Notes under the pieces: model-generated
Databases searched by the model: none
Told to the model about the DNA's origin: nothing
The model's input: only the letters and a program-made list of their open reading frames with translations
Origin: Candidatus Bruticola papionis
GTDB lineage: Bacteria; Vulcanimicrobiota; Xenobia; Xenobiales; Xenobiaceae
Length of the DNA stretch: 64,000 bases
Direction of reading: 5' to 3'
NCBI GenBank assembly: GCA_002407045.1
Contig: DHKB01000022.1
Span: 41,999 to 105,998, forward strand
Made by a program: the position numbers and the translations under genes
Part shown: positions 26,824 through 36,311 of the stretch, piece after piece
Layout: each line of letters opens with the position of its first letter
Numbering within the stretch: position 1 is the stretch's first letter

Positions 26824-28050
26824 TTAAAGACCGACTTTCTGCAAAATAGACCACAATAAACCAGCACCGAATAAAAACCACGGCAAAAGTAAACGCCATA
26901 AACGCGGATAGTAGTTATAACTTTTGGCGCCTACACTCAGCTTAGATACGCAAAGGGCCAAAGTACAACCATTAAGCCAGCCTATACATTTAATAGAAGC
27001 TCCCTCGGCAGCTTGCCAGCCGACAAAAGATTCCAGACGCACCATTTTTTTATTTTCTTCCGAGAAGTCCAGCCAAGTATCATCCAGACCTGGTGTATCT
27101 TGGCGCCTAGCCACACCAGAAATAGATATAGGCACATATTTACATTTTTGCTCATATGTATCTACTTGTTTCCAAGATAGTGGACGTCCGCTAGCATATT
27201 CACTATTTATTTTTACTATGTAACCAAGCCCTAAAAACAATATGGGAGCTCCCCACAAACCTTGAGCAAAGACAGCCCATAAAACCATAACTAAAAACAG
27301 CAACCAAGGGAACCAAAGTCCAATAAAAGGCCTAGGAGGTGCAGGAGGAAGGCCTTCACGCCCGGCCCAAAACCAAGCGGCTTCTCGCTTAGCTTCCGCA
27401 AAATCTACTACAGAAATAATATCCAAATCGGCCATCCAGGCCGGCACGCGCACCGCTCTCCCCAATGGAGTAAGCAAAGCTTTCCTAATAAATTCAGCGT
27501 CAGAAGGCTCTACTAACTTGAGCGGCGGCTGTCCCCAGCGCAACGGACTTTCCAGCCTAGCGGCCAACCAACCAAAAATGCGTCCCAAATGCCAAAGCGG
27601 TCCCTGAGAAAAGTGCAAACGACCATAATCGGAAGTAAAAGATTCAAAAGCCCTCAGCAAAGCCGGGAAAGCCAATAAATTGCTATAAACCCAGCTGTAA
27701 CTTTTGTTCCAACTGTTACGCAAAACAAGTTCTAAATGATTGTTTTCAGCTAAAATAGGGCGAGTAGCTTCAGTAGCGACCAACTGACCGTCTAACAGAA
27801 AAACAAAAGGGCAAGTGCCAGGAATAAAAAAAATAGCGTCAGCTTCTGCCTCTTTCACTCCCAACAATAGACGTAATACCTTTATACCGCCGATGAATTG
27901 AAGAGAGAAAGCCAATAAAGCACAAAAAGCCCCCCAGCTAAGCGGAAGGGCCGACAACACAGGTAAAAAAAGGAACAAAAACACAAATACCAACAGCCAT
28001 AAGCCAGCCGACCAAAGGAAAGCCAGAGCCAGCTTACCGCTTTGGATCAC
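26824..28050 (-). CDS. Integral membrane protein, unrecognised
   Basis: The 408-residue protein has two N-terminal membrane helices (about 8-30 and 38-58), a large soluble segment of about 180 residues, then two or three more helices and a final one near the C-terminus (LLLPWFLFGAGLLWSIL). The layout resembles membrane peptidases, but I see no HExxH or other catalytic motif. GTG start at 28050, two bases after the zinc-ribbon gene's stop; its own stop is one base before the ABC ATPase ATG. The coupling suggests a role in the same transport or stress unit. Confidence 0.7.
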   Translation of the reverse strand: MIQSGKLALAFLWSAGLWLLVFVFLFLFLPVLSALPLSWGAFCALLAFSLQFIGGIKVLRLLLGVKEAEADAIFFIPGTCPFVFLLDGQLVATEATRPILAENNHLELVLRNSWNKSYSWVYSNLLAFPALLRAFESFTSDYGRLHFSQGPLWHLGRIFGWLAARLESPLRWGQPPLKLVEPSDAEFIRKALLTPLGRAVRVPAWMADLDIISVVDFAEAKREAAWFWAGREGLPPAPPRPFIGLWFPWLLFLVMVLWAVFAQGLWGAPILFLGLGYIVKINSEYASGRPLSWKQVDTYEQKCKYVPISISGVARRQDTPGLDDTWLDFSEENKKMVRLESFVGWQAAEGASIKCIGWLNGCTLALCVSKLSVGAKSYNYYPRLWRLLLPWFLFGAGLLWSILQKVGL

Positions 28051-28051
28051 T

Positions 28052-28543
28052 TTAGATAGTTCCCCACTGTTCTTCTAATTCTTTACGTCCGGAACGATTG
28101 ATGCGCTTGGCTTCATTCAACATGTTGTTGCCTTCAACAATACGCTCCATACCCAAATCGAGGTGAGACAAGTCGCCGTCCTCAACATAGTAGGACATTT
28201 CTTGCATACCTTCTTCGAAAAGGTTCATACCATTCAAGCCATGTTCTACTTCCTCGGCAGCGTATTCGCCATATTCGTTTTGGGTAATAATTTCTTCTAT
28301 CTCGCCACGTAAATTGCCAAGTTGCTCATAAACACCGCTAAGGAACTCATAAAATTCTTCAGGGCCCCACTCCTCAGAGCGTACTTTTTCAACGGCATCG
28401 GCAAATTGCTTAACGCGGCCAGACTGTTCCTCCACCTTAACCATGGCGGAGGTATCCATACGAGGAAGAATGGCGCCACAATTTTGGCACTTTTTCAAAT
28501 TATTCCCTTCGTTTTGGTATCCACATTGCATACAAATAATCAA
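28052..28543 (-). CDS. Zinc-ribbon helical protein
   Basis: The protein starts with a zinc ribbon (CMQCGY and CQNCGA, two CxxC pairs in the first 30 residues) followed by about 120 residues of acidic helices with coiled-coil character. GGAGG lies seven bases before TTG 28543 and nineteen before the next ATG, so the TTG start is preferred (163 residues). First gene of a minus-strand unit with a membrane protein and an ABC ATPase. No known function. Confidence 0.72.
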   Translation of the reverse strand: MIICMQCGYQNEGNNLKKCQNCGAILPRMDTSAMVKVEEQSGRVKQFADAVEKVRSEEWGPEEFYEFLSGVYEQLGNLRGEIEEIITQNEYGEYAAEEVEHGLNGMNLFEEGMQEMSYYVEDGDLSHLDLGMERIVEGNNMLNEAKRINRSGRKELEEQWGTI

Positions 28544-28875
28544 TTTGCTTCCTCCCAAACGCTGCAGAGCTTATAAGCGAAATGCTGACCCGGCGGTCCG
28601 TCTGCAAAAAAATTCATATATCAAAAAGTTGAATTGGCACTTATCGTAGCGGAAGTAAATGCGATAGTTACAAAAAAAACAACACCTAAACTCCAGCTCC
28701 AGGCAAACAGAGAGCTCGCTTCTTCTCAAGCGACAGCTTCGGGCGCCCTTGCGGTACCAACCGACAACTCGGTTGCCTCGATACCACCTCCCGCCAATTC
28801 GTTCGCCGATCTGTACTTCCTGCCTCCCAAGTAAAAGCCGCTCCCCCCTAAAACTTAAAGAGAAGGTAAAAAAAA
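28544..28875. other. Intergenic region between two ABC units
   Basis: It should hold the promoter of the zinc-ribbon operon. A GC-rich inverted repeat aaccga-caac-tcggtt lies near 28759-28774 inside a wider imperfect hairpin. A 66-codon plus-strand frame (28634-28834, TTG start, Pro-rich end) has no ribosome site and is probably not a gene. Confidence 0.4.
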
Positions 28876-28913
28876 CGACAGCCTCGCTGCCCATGAAGTG
28901 AACATAGCTGTCG
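28876..28913 (-). terminator. Rho-independent terminator
   Basis: Arms cgacagc / gctgtcg, followed on the minus strand by nine T/A bases, mostly T. It lies 28 bp beyond the LolD-like ATPase gene. Confidence 0.82.
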
Positions 28914-28940
28914 CTCTTATCTTTAGCCGAAATTGCTAAA

Positions 28941-29624
28941 TTAGTTTAAAATTTTATCAGACAAGTGGCCACCTTCAAGATGGAGCACACGCTTGGCGTA
29001 ACCAGCGGCTTTGGCATCGTGAGTAACCATAACAGTAGTTATATGTTGGTTTTCATTGATAGCCCTAAATACATCTAACACTTCTCTGCTAGAGCGTTCA
29101 TCTAAGTTTCCTGTCGGCTCGTCTGCTAAAATTAGACCCGGCAAGTTGGAAAGAGCTCTAGCAATAGCCACGCGCTGCTGCTGACCACCAGATAAACGCA
29201 ATACAGAATCTTTGGCTCTAGCGTCAAGACGTACCAGACGCAGCAAAGTCATGGCCTGGTCAACTTGCTCTTTATAGCTCTTGCCTCCACACAATTGCAT
29301 GGGTAGTTGGACATTTTCCAAAACCGTCAGAGTAGGCAACAAATTATAAGACTGGAAAACAAAACCGATATGGCGCAAGCGAATTTGCTCGCGAATATCT
29401 TCTCCAGCTCCGCTAGTATCGCGATCTCCCAAAAGCACCTTGCCATAGCTAGGCGTATCTAAACATCCAATCATGTTAAGCAAAGTTGTCTTGCCCGATC
29501 CGGATGGCCCCATAATCGAAACGAAATCACCATGCGGAATAACTAAGTTGACATTTTCGAGGATCTTGACTGGCCCGCTGCGAGCATCAAAATATTTGTG
29601 TACACCTTGAAGTTCGACTTTCAC
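28941..29624 (-). CDS. ABC transporter ATP-binding protein, LolD/MacB type
   Basis: About 227 residues with Walker A GPSGSGKTT, Q-loop FVFQSYNLLP, signature LSGGQQQRVAIARAL, Walker B LILADEPTGNLD and H-loop VTHDAKAAGYA. This is the MacB/LolD branch, which works with FtsX-type permeases in mechanotransmission rather than classical transport. The GTG at 29624 shares one base with the permease stop (TAGTG) and has GAGG eight bases ahead; a GTG at 29633 is the alternative. Forms a pair with the upstream permease. Confidence 0.93.
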   Translation of the reverse strand: MKVELQGVHKYFDARSGPVKILENVNLVIPHGDFVSIMGPSGSGKTTLLNMIGCLDTPSYGKVLLGDRDTSGAGEDIREQIRLRHIGFVFQSYNLLPTLTVLENVQLPMQLCGGKSYKEQVDQAMTLLRLVRLDARAKDSVLRLSGGQQQRVAIARALSNLPGLILADEPTGNLDERSSREVLDVFRAINENQHITTVMVTHDAKAAGYAKRVLHLEGGHLSDKILN

Positions 29625-30775
29625 TACTCCCACCTCAATCCAGAAACGATATCAATGCGCCAAACCAATATTGAAGGTATAGCTGCTCCAACTAAGCCCA
29701 CAAACAGAGAGAGAGCGAGAGCTTCAACTATCAGAGGTACCGTAATCGAAGCCAGAGGGAATGACAGTTGTAAAATAACTATCATAGCTCTGTTGAGCAA
29801 ACCAGATCCCAACACTCCGAAGAAAATACCGATAAATCCACCCACAAAGGAAAGAATAATAGACTCGGTCAAAACCATAGCAATTACGGTAGTTCTGGCC
29901 GCTCCTATAGCCCTTAACGTGGCAAATTCACGCATACGCTCATAAGTAGACATAAGCATGGTGTTCATAGCTGCCGTGATGGCAATAAGAACACCGATAG
30001 CGGAAATAGCGAATTGTAAGTACCAAGCATACTCGATATAGTCGTTGGCAGCGCCTAAATAATCTTTGCGCGTGGCAATCTTAACACCAGGGATCTTGAA
30101 ACCTTCCAATTTGCGCACGACCTCTTTGTCGCGGTGTGGGTCTTTTAAGCGCACCCACAACTCAGAAGCACCTTTACCATCGGTAGTGGAATTAGCCGAA
30201 TCCCAGGAAATATAGGCAAAATAATCTTGAAAACCGGCTCCAGCTTCAACTATACCAGCCACTTTATAGGAAGTTTGACCATGCTTAATAGTATCGCCGA
30301 CAGAAAAGCCTTCAGCTTCAGCTAGTCCTTTACCAAGAACAACTTGTCCGGGCTTCAAACTGGTCTCCCCCTCGACGGTTTTTAAAGATGGCATGAAAGT
30401 GCGCCACTTCATAGGCTCTACTCCCAAGGCCATAATCATGCCTTTTTTGCCAGTCCATTGAGCTCTGATAATAGGACAAACATCAGCCACATTATCGACA
30501 GCTTCTATACGGCTAATCCAACCAGTGTTAATTGTATCGGAAGTCATACCGATAGTACCGACAGGACCCGTAGGTAAAGGGGCAGCGGTATTAGGCACAA
30601 CATACACGTCAACAGCTCTTCCGTCTAATTCTAGCGACACCCTCTGGTACATACCTTCCGCCAGTGAAACCATAGCCACAAAAGTGCCTACAGCCAGAAG
30701 TACGCCCACCAGAGTTAGGAGGCTGCGCTCACGCCTACGCCATACGTTGCGTATAGCCAGAGTGATAGCTACCAT
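29624..30775 (-). CDS. FtsX/MacB-type ABC permease
   Basis: The 383-residue protein has an N-terminal membrane helix (about 17-40), an extracytoplasmic MacB-like domain of about 220 residues, and three C-terminal helices with the conserved MREFATLRAIGA coupling segment. This is the standard layout for lipoprotein-release or efflux-type MacB permeases. It is translated directly into the ATPase gene by a TAGTG overlap. Substrate unknown. Confidence 0.9.
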   Translation of the reverse strand: MVAITLAIRNVWRRRERSLLTLVGVLLAVGTFVAMVSLAEGMYQRVSLELDGRAVDVYVVPNTAAPLPTGPVGTIGMTSDTINTGWISRIEAVDNVADVCPIIRAQWTGKKGMIMALGVEPMKWRTFMPSLKTVEGETSLKPGQVVLGKGLAEAEGFSVGDTIKHGQTSYKVAGIVEAGAGFQDYFAYISWDSANSTTDGKGASELWVRLKDPHRDKEVVRKLEGFKIPGVKIATRKDYLGAANDYIEYAWYLQFAISAIGVLIAITAAMNTMLMSTYERMREFATLRAIGAARTTVIAMVLTESIILSFVGGFIGIFFGVLGSGLLNRAMIVILQLSFPLASITVPLIVEALALSLFVGLVGAAIPSILVWRIDIVSGLRWE

Positions 30776-30875
30776 ACTTGCCCCTTTCCTTAATTGTCTA
30801 AAGACCCTTAATTTTCAATGACTTTGTTGCCAAATAATTGATTAAAAAATATCACCTAATAAAGCAAAACAGCGA

Positions 30876-30922
30876 GTCTTGCCAAGCTCAACCTCGCAGC
30901 CGAAAAAATAGCTTGACAAGAC
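30876..30922 (-). terminator. Inverted repeat downstream of ftsZ
   Basis: Arms gtcttgccaagct / agcttgacaagac pair with one mismatch across a 21-base loop. On the minus strand it is followed by TCGCTGTTTTGC. Probably part of ftsZ transcript termination together with the next hairpin. Confidence 0.5.
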
Positions 30923-30930
30923 AACACGAA

Positions 30931-30956
30931 GCGGCTGCAGAGATTTCTGCAGCCGC
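30931..30956 (-). terminator. GC-rich hairpin downstream of ftsZ
   Basis: gcggctgcaga-gat-ttctgcagccgc, an almost perfect 11-bp stem 39 bp after the ftsZ stop. No T-run follows, so it may act with Rho or as a 3' stabiliser. Confidence 0.5.
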
Positions 30957-30994
30957 AGCTATGCAAACTATCGATATTTTAGAAAGTCTGCAAT

Positions 30995-32224
30995 TTACTG
31001 AATGGAAGGCCTGCTGCGGCGACGGTAGGCAGACTCGTAATAATCTTGAGAATCATTTACAGGAGTCTGCTGAGGAGCGAAAGTGACTTCTTCGGCGGAA
31101 TTGCCAAAGCTGAAGTCTTCTTCTACTCCCTGATCGCTGTCATTCATAGTGGGGAATTTAGTAGCCACTACGGTAACACGCACTTCATTTTCCATATTTT
31201 CGTCGGTAACAGAACCGAAAATAATGTTGGCGTCGGGATCGACAGCTTCATAAATAACGTTAGCAGCATCTTGCAACTCTTTCATAGTGAAATTGCTGGA
31301 AGCTACTACATTGAAGAGCACACCTTTGGCACCGTGGATATTGCCTTCCCAAAGAGGGCTATCAATAGCCTGACGAGCCGCATTTTCAGCACGGTTTTCA
31401 CCTTCAGCCGAACCAATACCCAACAGAGCGGAACCGGCGTCAGTCATAATGGTACGAACATCGGCGAAGTCTACATTTTGCTCACCACAAGCGGTAATGA
31501 TCTCAGAAATGCCTTGTACGCCACTGCGCAATACATCATCGGAGAGATTGAAAGCTTCGGCGCGGCTTTCGTTGTCGATAACTTCGAGAATCTTATCGTT
31601 AGGCACGACAATAATGGCGTCAACGTTTTCTCTGAGCTTCTCGATGCCTTCTTCGGCTCTTCTCATACGCATACGACCTTCAAAGGAGAAGGGCTTAGTA
31701 ACAATAGCAACCGTTAAAGCTCCGGACTGTTTGGCGATAGAAGCGACAACAGGAGCAGCTCCAGTACCGGTACCACCACCCATACCGGCAGTAATGAAGA
31801 TCATATCAGCGCCTCTGATAGCATCTTCAACTTTTTCTCTGCTCTCCTCGACGGCTTTGCACCCCATCTCAGGGTTGGCTCCAGCGCCCAAACCGCGCGT
31901 AGCTTGCTCACCGATTTGGATACGCACATCGGCGTCACACTTATTCAAGGCTTGTTTGTCAGTATTGATAACAATGAATTCGACATTGGCTGCACCGTCT
32001 TCTACCATGCTATTTACAGCATTACAGCCTCCGCCACCGACACCGACAACTTTTATCTTGGCGCCGCCTTCTTCGTCTTCGATATCCTCAGCGAAGCCGT
32101 TGCCCTGGGCAACCCCATTCGTCCGAGGATAGGAAGCGGAGCCGATCAAAGAACCGGAATTATCGTCAAACTCTAAACCAGAACCGGCAGCAGCCTTTTT
32201 GGTTTTATCTCTTGTAGAATCCAC
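30995..32224 (-). CDS. ftsZ: Cell-division tubulin FtsZ
   Basis: Forms the cytokinetic ring. The GTP-binding signature AGMGGGTGTGAAP, the N-terminal VGVGGGGCNAVN and the synergy-loop region (NVDFADVRTIM) are complete. The frame extends to 32242, but GTG 32224 has AGAGG eight bases upstream and is chosen (409 residues). There is an extra acidic N-terminal stretch of about 55 residues before the GTPase core. The C-terminus ends in a basic RRRSRP stretch rather than a standard D.P.FL.R peptide. No ftsA or ftsQ is adjacent. Confidence 0.96.
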   Translation of the reverse strand: MDSTRDKTKKAAAGSGLEFDDNSGSLIGSASYPRTNGVAQGNGFAEDIEDEEGGAKIKVVGVGGGGCNAVNSMVEDGAANVEFIVINTDKQALNKCDADVRIQIGEQATRGLGAGANPEMGCKAVEESREKVEDAIRGADMIFITAGMGGGTGTGAAPVVASIAKQSGALTVAIVTKPFSFEGRMRMRRAEEGIEKLRENVDAIIVVPNDKILEVIDNESRAEAFNLSDDVLRSGVQGISEIITACGEQNVDFADVRTIMTDAGSALLGIGSAEGENRAENAARQAIDSPLWEGNIHGAKGVLFNVVASSNFTMKELQDAANVIYEAVDPDANIIFGSVTDENMENEVRVTVVATKFPTMNDSDQGVEEDFSFGNSAEEVTFAPQQTPVNDSQDYYESAYRRRSRPSIQ

Positions 32225-32504
32225 TGCGTAAACCTCTTGCATATAAAATAAACAGCCGAACGCTTAAAAGAACGGGTGAACCTAATCCCGCCGAACACAC
32301 TCCCGACCATAGCGGCAGGAGCTTCCTGTTTCGCGAAAATAGCCTCGCAACTCCACCAGGAATTGCAACGACTTGCACTCCCTCCACAGGCGTAGATTCC
32401 GTGCGAGCCACGGTACTTTCGCCAGGCAAGTTCGCCACGCCCCCCTTTATCCCCCACCTAATAGGCAGAAGACTTATGGCGGGACTGGGTTTAAAAAACA
32501 AATC
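32225..32504. other. Region upstream of ftsZ
   Basis: No firm gene. A 98-codon minus-strand frame (32205-32501) begins at an unsupported TTG and overlaps the ftsZ start, so it is not called. The region should contain the ftsZ promoter and is unusually G-rich on the minus strand. Confidence 0.4.
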
Positions 32505-32530
32505 GCGCCTTTTTTTTCTAAAAAAGGCGC
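32505..32530 (-). terminator. Terminator of the mre-mrdA operon
   Basis: gcgcctttttt / aaaaaaggcgc around a short loop, with T-rich sequence on both sides. It lies 106 bp after the mrdA stop on the minus strand. Confidence 0.7.
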
Positions 32531-32635
32531 TTTTTCCTCTAAAATCTACAGATATTTTTCAGTCCCAAATATCACGCTTCATAAGGAGGAAAAAGAGCAC
32601 TAAGCCCTCAAAGCGCCAGCTTTGGCTTTATTTAG

Positions 32636-34477
32636 CTACGGAGTTGCAACTTCGTCAGCAGAAATTTTACTCCAAGCTTCAAATACTTTTACGGCTACTG
32701 GAGCAGCGACCGCTCCGCCATACCCTCCAGACTTTTCTACAAAGACAGTAACTACTAAAGGTTCGGCTGTCCAATTGCCGGTATATCCGTAGGGAGCATA
32801 GCCTGTAAACCAGCAGTGATTTAATCCATTGGGATTATCAACCGTAGGCACATTTTCCACTGTGCCAGTTTTGCCAGCCACTCCCAAAGCATAACCTCCG
32901 CTAGAAGCGGCCGTTCCCTCTTGCATAGCAAAGCGCATACCAGCTTTTATACACTCAAAGTATTTGGATTTTACTTTTACTTGGCGAGACTTAGAAACAT
33001 ATTTTTCTAAATTGGTGGGAGAATTTTCTCTTCGGCGCCATTCTACTAAACGAGGCCGGAAAATGGTGCCGTCGGTAACTACAGCGGAAGTAGCTACAGC
33101 CATTTGCAACGGCGAAGCGGTTACAAAGCCCTGACCTATTGCAGAATTAGCGTCGTCTCCAGGGAACCACTTTTCTTTAAAAACAGCCTCTTTCCACTCT
33201 GCTGTAGGGATATTGCCAGATGTTTCTCCCGGCAAATCGATACCAGTTTTTTGGCCCAATCCAAAATCGTGAGCATAGGCACTCAAACGTTTTATACCCA
33301 GTTCTACTCCTAACTTATAATAAACAACGTCACAAGAGTGGCCCAAGCATTCAGTTAAATCGATAGAGCCATGACCTGTGCGCACAAAGCAATTGAAAGG
33401 CAAACCGGCAACGATATAACTGCCCGTACAATAGAAACGCGACAGTGGAGAAATTAAGCCTTCGTTTAAAGCGGCGGCCGTAGTAATAAGCTTAAAAGTG
33501 GAACCTGGAGGATAGTCGCCGTGTACTGCCCTATTTAGTAAAGGAGAACAAGGATCGTCAAGTAAGGCCGCAAATTTTTTCTGACTGATGCCTTCAGCAA
33601 ATTCGTTGGGATCATAATGCGGAAGGCTAACTAAAGCCCTAACGTATCCAGTATAAGGCTCGATGGCTACGACGGCTCCTCCAGAACGCTCACCATTTTT
33701 GGCCGCCAACATATCTAGAACATCACTCAAAGCCTTCTGAGCTTCGGCCTGCAAGTCCAGATCTATGGACGAAAAAATGTCGTCACCAGGAACAGCAGGT
33801 TCTTTTTCCACATCGCCTAAGAAGCGGCCTTCTGAGTCTAGCATTTCGGTTCTGAGACCAGCACGTCCATGCAAAACATCTTCATAGCCAAGCTCTAAGC
33901 CTTCTTTACCTATCCATTCTCCAGCTATATACCCTTTGTGCCTCAATTTGGCCAATTTTTCAGCGTCAATTTCACCGACATAACCTAAAATATGAGAAGC
34001 CAGCTCTCGATTAGGATAAACTCTTTTGAATTTTACTTCCGTTTTTAGTCCATCCATTTTATTCTCAGCTTCAGCAAAGCGAGCTAAGTCTTCTTGATTT
34101 AAATTGTCAGCGATAATAATGGCTTCTCCGTCATTAGTTTTGAGCTGTGCTAACAATTTAGCAAGTTTGGCCTCGGACAAGTGAAGCACATGAGCAGCTT
34201 TGCGCAATAACTCCTCAGAGTTATCGTGCATGTAAGGTAACATTCTTAAGGTAAAAAGGGCTTCGTTGCGAGCCAAAATTCGGCCGCGACGATCATAAAT
34301 AAGTCCACGTCCAGTCATAATTGGTGAATTGAGACGCAAATTTTCGGCAGCGCATTCACGATAATAGTTAACGTGGATAATTTGCATATACACCAGACGT
34401 GCCACTAGAATCGAAGCACAAACTAAGGCAAAAGCGGCAAATATGTGGAAAGGACGACTACGCAAGGCTACTCGCAA
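32636..34477 (-). CDS. mrdA: Penicillin-binding protein 2 (elongation transpeptidase)
   Basis: The 613-residue protein has an N-terminal membrane anchor (about 10-30), a dimerisation domain beginning GRGLIYDRRGRILARN, and a transpeptidase domain with STFK (catalytic Ser), SCDVVYY in the place of SxN/D, and KTGT. It makes side-wall cross-links with RodA and the Mre proteins. Its start overlaps mreD by 10 bp. It is the last gene of mreB-mreC-mreD-mrdA; rodA is not adjacent. Confidence 0.95.
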   Translation of the reverse strand: MRVALRSRPFHIFAAFALVCASILVARLVYMQIIHVNYYRECAAENLRLNSPIMTGRGLIYDRRGRILARNEALFTLRMLPYMHDNSEELLRKAAHVLHLSEAKLAKLLAQLKTNDGEAIIIADNLNQEDLARFAEAENKMDGLKTEVKFKRVYPNRELASHILGYVGEIDAEKLAKLRHKGYIAGEWIGKEGLELGYEDVLHGRAGLRTEMLDSEGRFLGDVEKEPAVPGDDIFSSIDLDLQAEAQKALSDVLDMLAAKNGERSGGAVVAIEPYTGYVRALVSLPHYDPNEFAEGISQKKFAALLDDPCSPLLNRAVHGDYPPGSTFKLITTAAALNEGLISPLSRFYCTGSYIVAGLPFNCFVRTGHGSIDLTECLGHSCDVVYYKLGVELGIKRLSAYAHDFGLGQKTGIDLPGETSGNIPTAEWKEAVFKEKWFPGDDANSAIGQGFVTASPLQMAVATSAVVTDGTIFRPRLVEWRRRENSPTNLEKYVSKSRQVKVKSKYFECIKAGMRFAMQEGTAASSGGYALGVAGKTGTVENVPTVDNPNGLNHCWFTGYAPYGYTGNWTAEPLVVTVFVEKSGGYGGAVAAPVAVKVFEAWSKISADEVATP

Positions 34478-34977
34478 TCCAATTCAAGCGGAATAAAAGC
34501 ATAAGTTCCCAAAATTTTGTTAGCCAACCATAACATAGGCCATAAGAAAATAGCATTCCATAGCAAAGCGCTCCACAGCCAAGATCGAGAAATAATCTGG
34601 CTGGGCACATCGGCTCCGAATATCGATAGCAAAGTGAGCTCTGCAACAAAGATAACCGTAGCCGTTACAACCGTAAATATATAAATAAAAGGTCGGTCGC
34701 TGTATGGCTTCAGAAAAGTACCTACAGCTCCGCCCAAAATTGCGTAAGCTAGAGCCAACCATCCAGGAGAGCAATCACTAAAGAGACCAACCATAGCGCC
34801 ACATAAAAGTCCAAAGATAACTCCGGGCTCTTTTCCGTAACGCAAAGCCATTACAGATAAACAAAGAATAGCCAATTCGGGACGTGGCCAACCAACAGGA
34901 AGCGCTGATTCAAGCAGTAGGCCCAAAGCCAGCAAAGGCAAAACAAAAATGAGAGCTGAGCGGAAATGTTTGATCAT
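34468..34977 (-). CDS. mreD: Rod-shape protein MreD
   Basis: The 169-residue protein has about five membrane helices and the MreD-like segment GLLCGAMVGLFSDC. It starts at an ATGA shared with the mreC stop and ends inside the mrdA start, so all three are translationally coupled. Assigned mainly by size, topology and position between mreC and mrdA. Confidence 0.88.
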   Translation of the reverse strand: MIKHFRSALIFVLPLLALGLLLESALPVGWPRPELAILCLSVMALRYGKEPGVIFGLLCGAMVGLFSDCSPGWLALAYAILGGAVGTFLKPYSDRPFIYIFTVVTATVIFVAELTLLSIFGADVPSQIISRSWLWSALLWNAIFLWPMLWLANKILGTYAFIPLELDCE

Positions 34978-36311
34978 GGTTCCAACTCCACTGCATTGGG
35001 GGTAGGCACACTTTCAAGGGCTGCTTCTTCGGCGGGAGGCTCTTCGGGAGCACTCTCTTCACTCTCTTCGACAGTAATATAGTGGCTTTCAGCTCCTTGA
35101 GCAGGAGCTTCGAAAGATGGACTGTTGCTAACTTCCGCAGGCGCTTCATAGCTATGCTCAGAGGGAACAGAAGCGGCAGGTTCACTTCTATCCTCAGCAA
35201 CTTTTTCAGAAGCGACGTCACTACTAGAAGTAGAACTGACCGAGGGAGACGGAGGTGCCTCGAGAGGAGCTGATAATTCGGCAGGAGCGGAATCTGCTGG
35301 AGCGATACTGGGCACACTTTCAGCTGCTGGCTCCGAAGAAGCAGCTTCAGTGGAAGGTTCTTGAACAGATGCTCTATTTAAATCGCTCCAATTATTATCA
35401 GGTGTTTCTCCCAAGTTGCTAGCTCTCAAGGCAGCTTCAGCGCTCTCTTTAGCAGCTTGCTTAGCTTCTTGTTCGGCTCGCAAAATGGCATCTTTGAAGA
35501 TATTAGGATCGGTTGAGCTATCACCTTTAGTTATTAAAATAACCTCACGCAAACGCGGCAATTCGGCGCTAAGCTTGACCAAAACATCTTGGTACATAGC
35601 CTCCTGACTGACATAAGCTCGCTCTACACGCCCTACAGCTAAGCCGCCAGGATAGACGTCGCCCAATCCGGAGGTAACGACCAATTGTCCGGGCTTAATG
35701 GGCACATCAAAACGAATATACTTTATGACGCTGCGCATCATTTTATTAGTGCGCATAATTCCATAAATTTCAGAATCAACTAAAGCTACAGGTACAGCCA
35801 AACTTTCACTGCCTACTAAAGAAAGAGTGCAAGAACGGCTCCCAACTTGACTTACTCTTCCTACTAAGCCTTCAGGGGTAACAGCGACCATATTTTCTGT
35901 CACTCCATCGTTGCGACCGCGATCTAGAACTACTTTTTCTCCCCAATTGTTGGGATCACGAGCAATTACGCGAGCGCTAATTTTAACTTTACCTGGCAAC
36001 TGAGCTTTTAACTCAAGCAAAGATTGTAAACGTAAATTTTGCACTTTATAGGCCAAAAGACGGCTTCTTTCATCTCTGAGAGCTTTAATTTCAGCTTCAA
36101 GTTGATCGTTTTTTTCACTTAAAGCTTTAAACTGAGTAAAGCCACGCAGCCAATCATCAACCTGAGAAGAAAAATTGGCAACAACTTTTTGCACAGGAGA
36201 CAAAGCTAAAGCAGAAGTTTTTACCCAAGCGATACTGCCAATTGCTTCCAAAACAACACAGACAAAGACCAGCAAAAAAAGCATTTTTAGCCAATATTTG
36301 ATCTGCCGCAT
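34974..36311 (-). CDS. mreC: Rod-shape protein MreC with long C-terminal tail
   Basis: The 445-residue protein has an N-terminal membrane helix (about 9-29), a coiled coil (about 60-100), and the beta domain with ARVIARDPNNWGEKVVLDRG, GLVGRV and PGQLVVTSGLGDVYPGGLAVGRV. After residue about 280 comes a tail of some 160 residues very rich in Ser, Glu, Ala and Pro, absent from typical MreC (about 280-370 residues). The stop is TGA within ATGA, the only TGA stop among chromosomal genes in the window. It scaffolds the elongasome outside the membrane. Confidence 0.94.
   Translation of the reverse strand: MRQIKYWLKMLFLLVFVCVVLEAIGSIAWVKTSALALSPVQKVVANFSSQVDDWLRGFTQFKALSEKNDQLEAEIKALRDERSRLLAYKVQNLRLQSLLELKAQLPGKVKISARVIARDPNNWGEKVVLDRGRNDGVTENMVAVTPEGLVGRVSQVGSRSCTLSLVGSESLAVPVALVDSEIYGIMRTNKMMRSVIKYIRFDVPIKPGQLVVTSGLGDVYPGGLAVGRVERAYVSQEAMYQDVLVKLSAELPRLREVILITKGDSSTDPNIFKDAILRAEQEAKQAAKESAEAALRASNLGETPDNNWSDLNRASVQEPSTEAASSEPAAESVPSIAPADSAPAELSAPLEAPPSPSVSSTSSSDVASEKVAEDRSEPAASVPSEHSYEAPAEVSNSPSFEAPAQGAESHYITVEESEESAPEEPPAEEAALESVPTPNAVELEP

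Noticed and set aside
28634..28834. 66-codon plus-strand frame with Pro-rich end
   Set aside because: TTG start without ribosome site, between two minus-strand units and overlapping a likely promoter.
32205..32501. 98-codon minus-strand frame before ftsZ
   Set aside because: Unsupported TTG start, overlaps the ftsZ start, and no recognisable domain.
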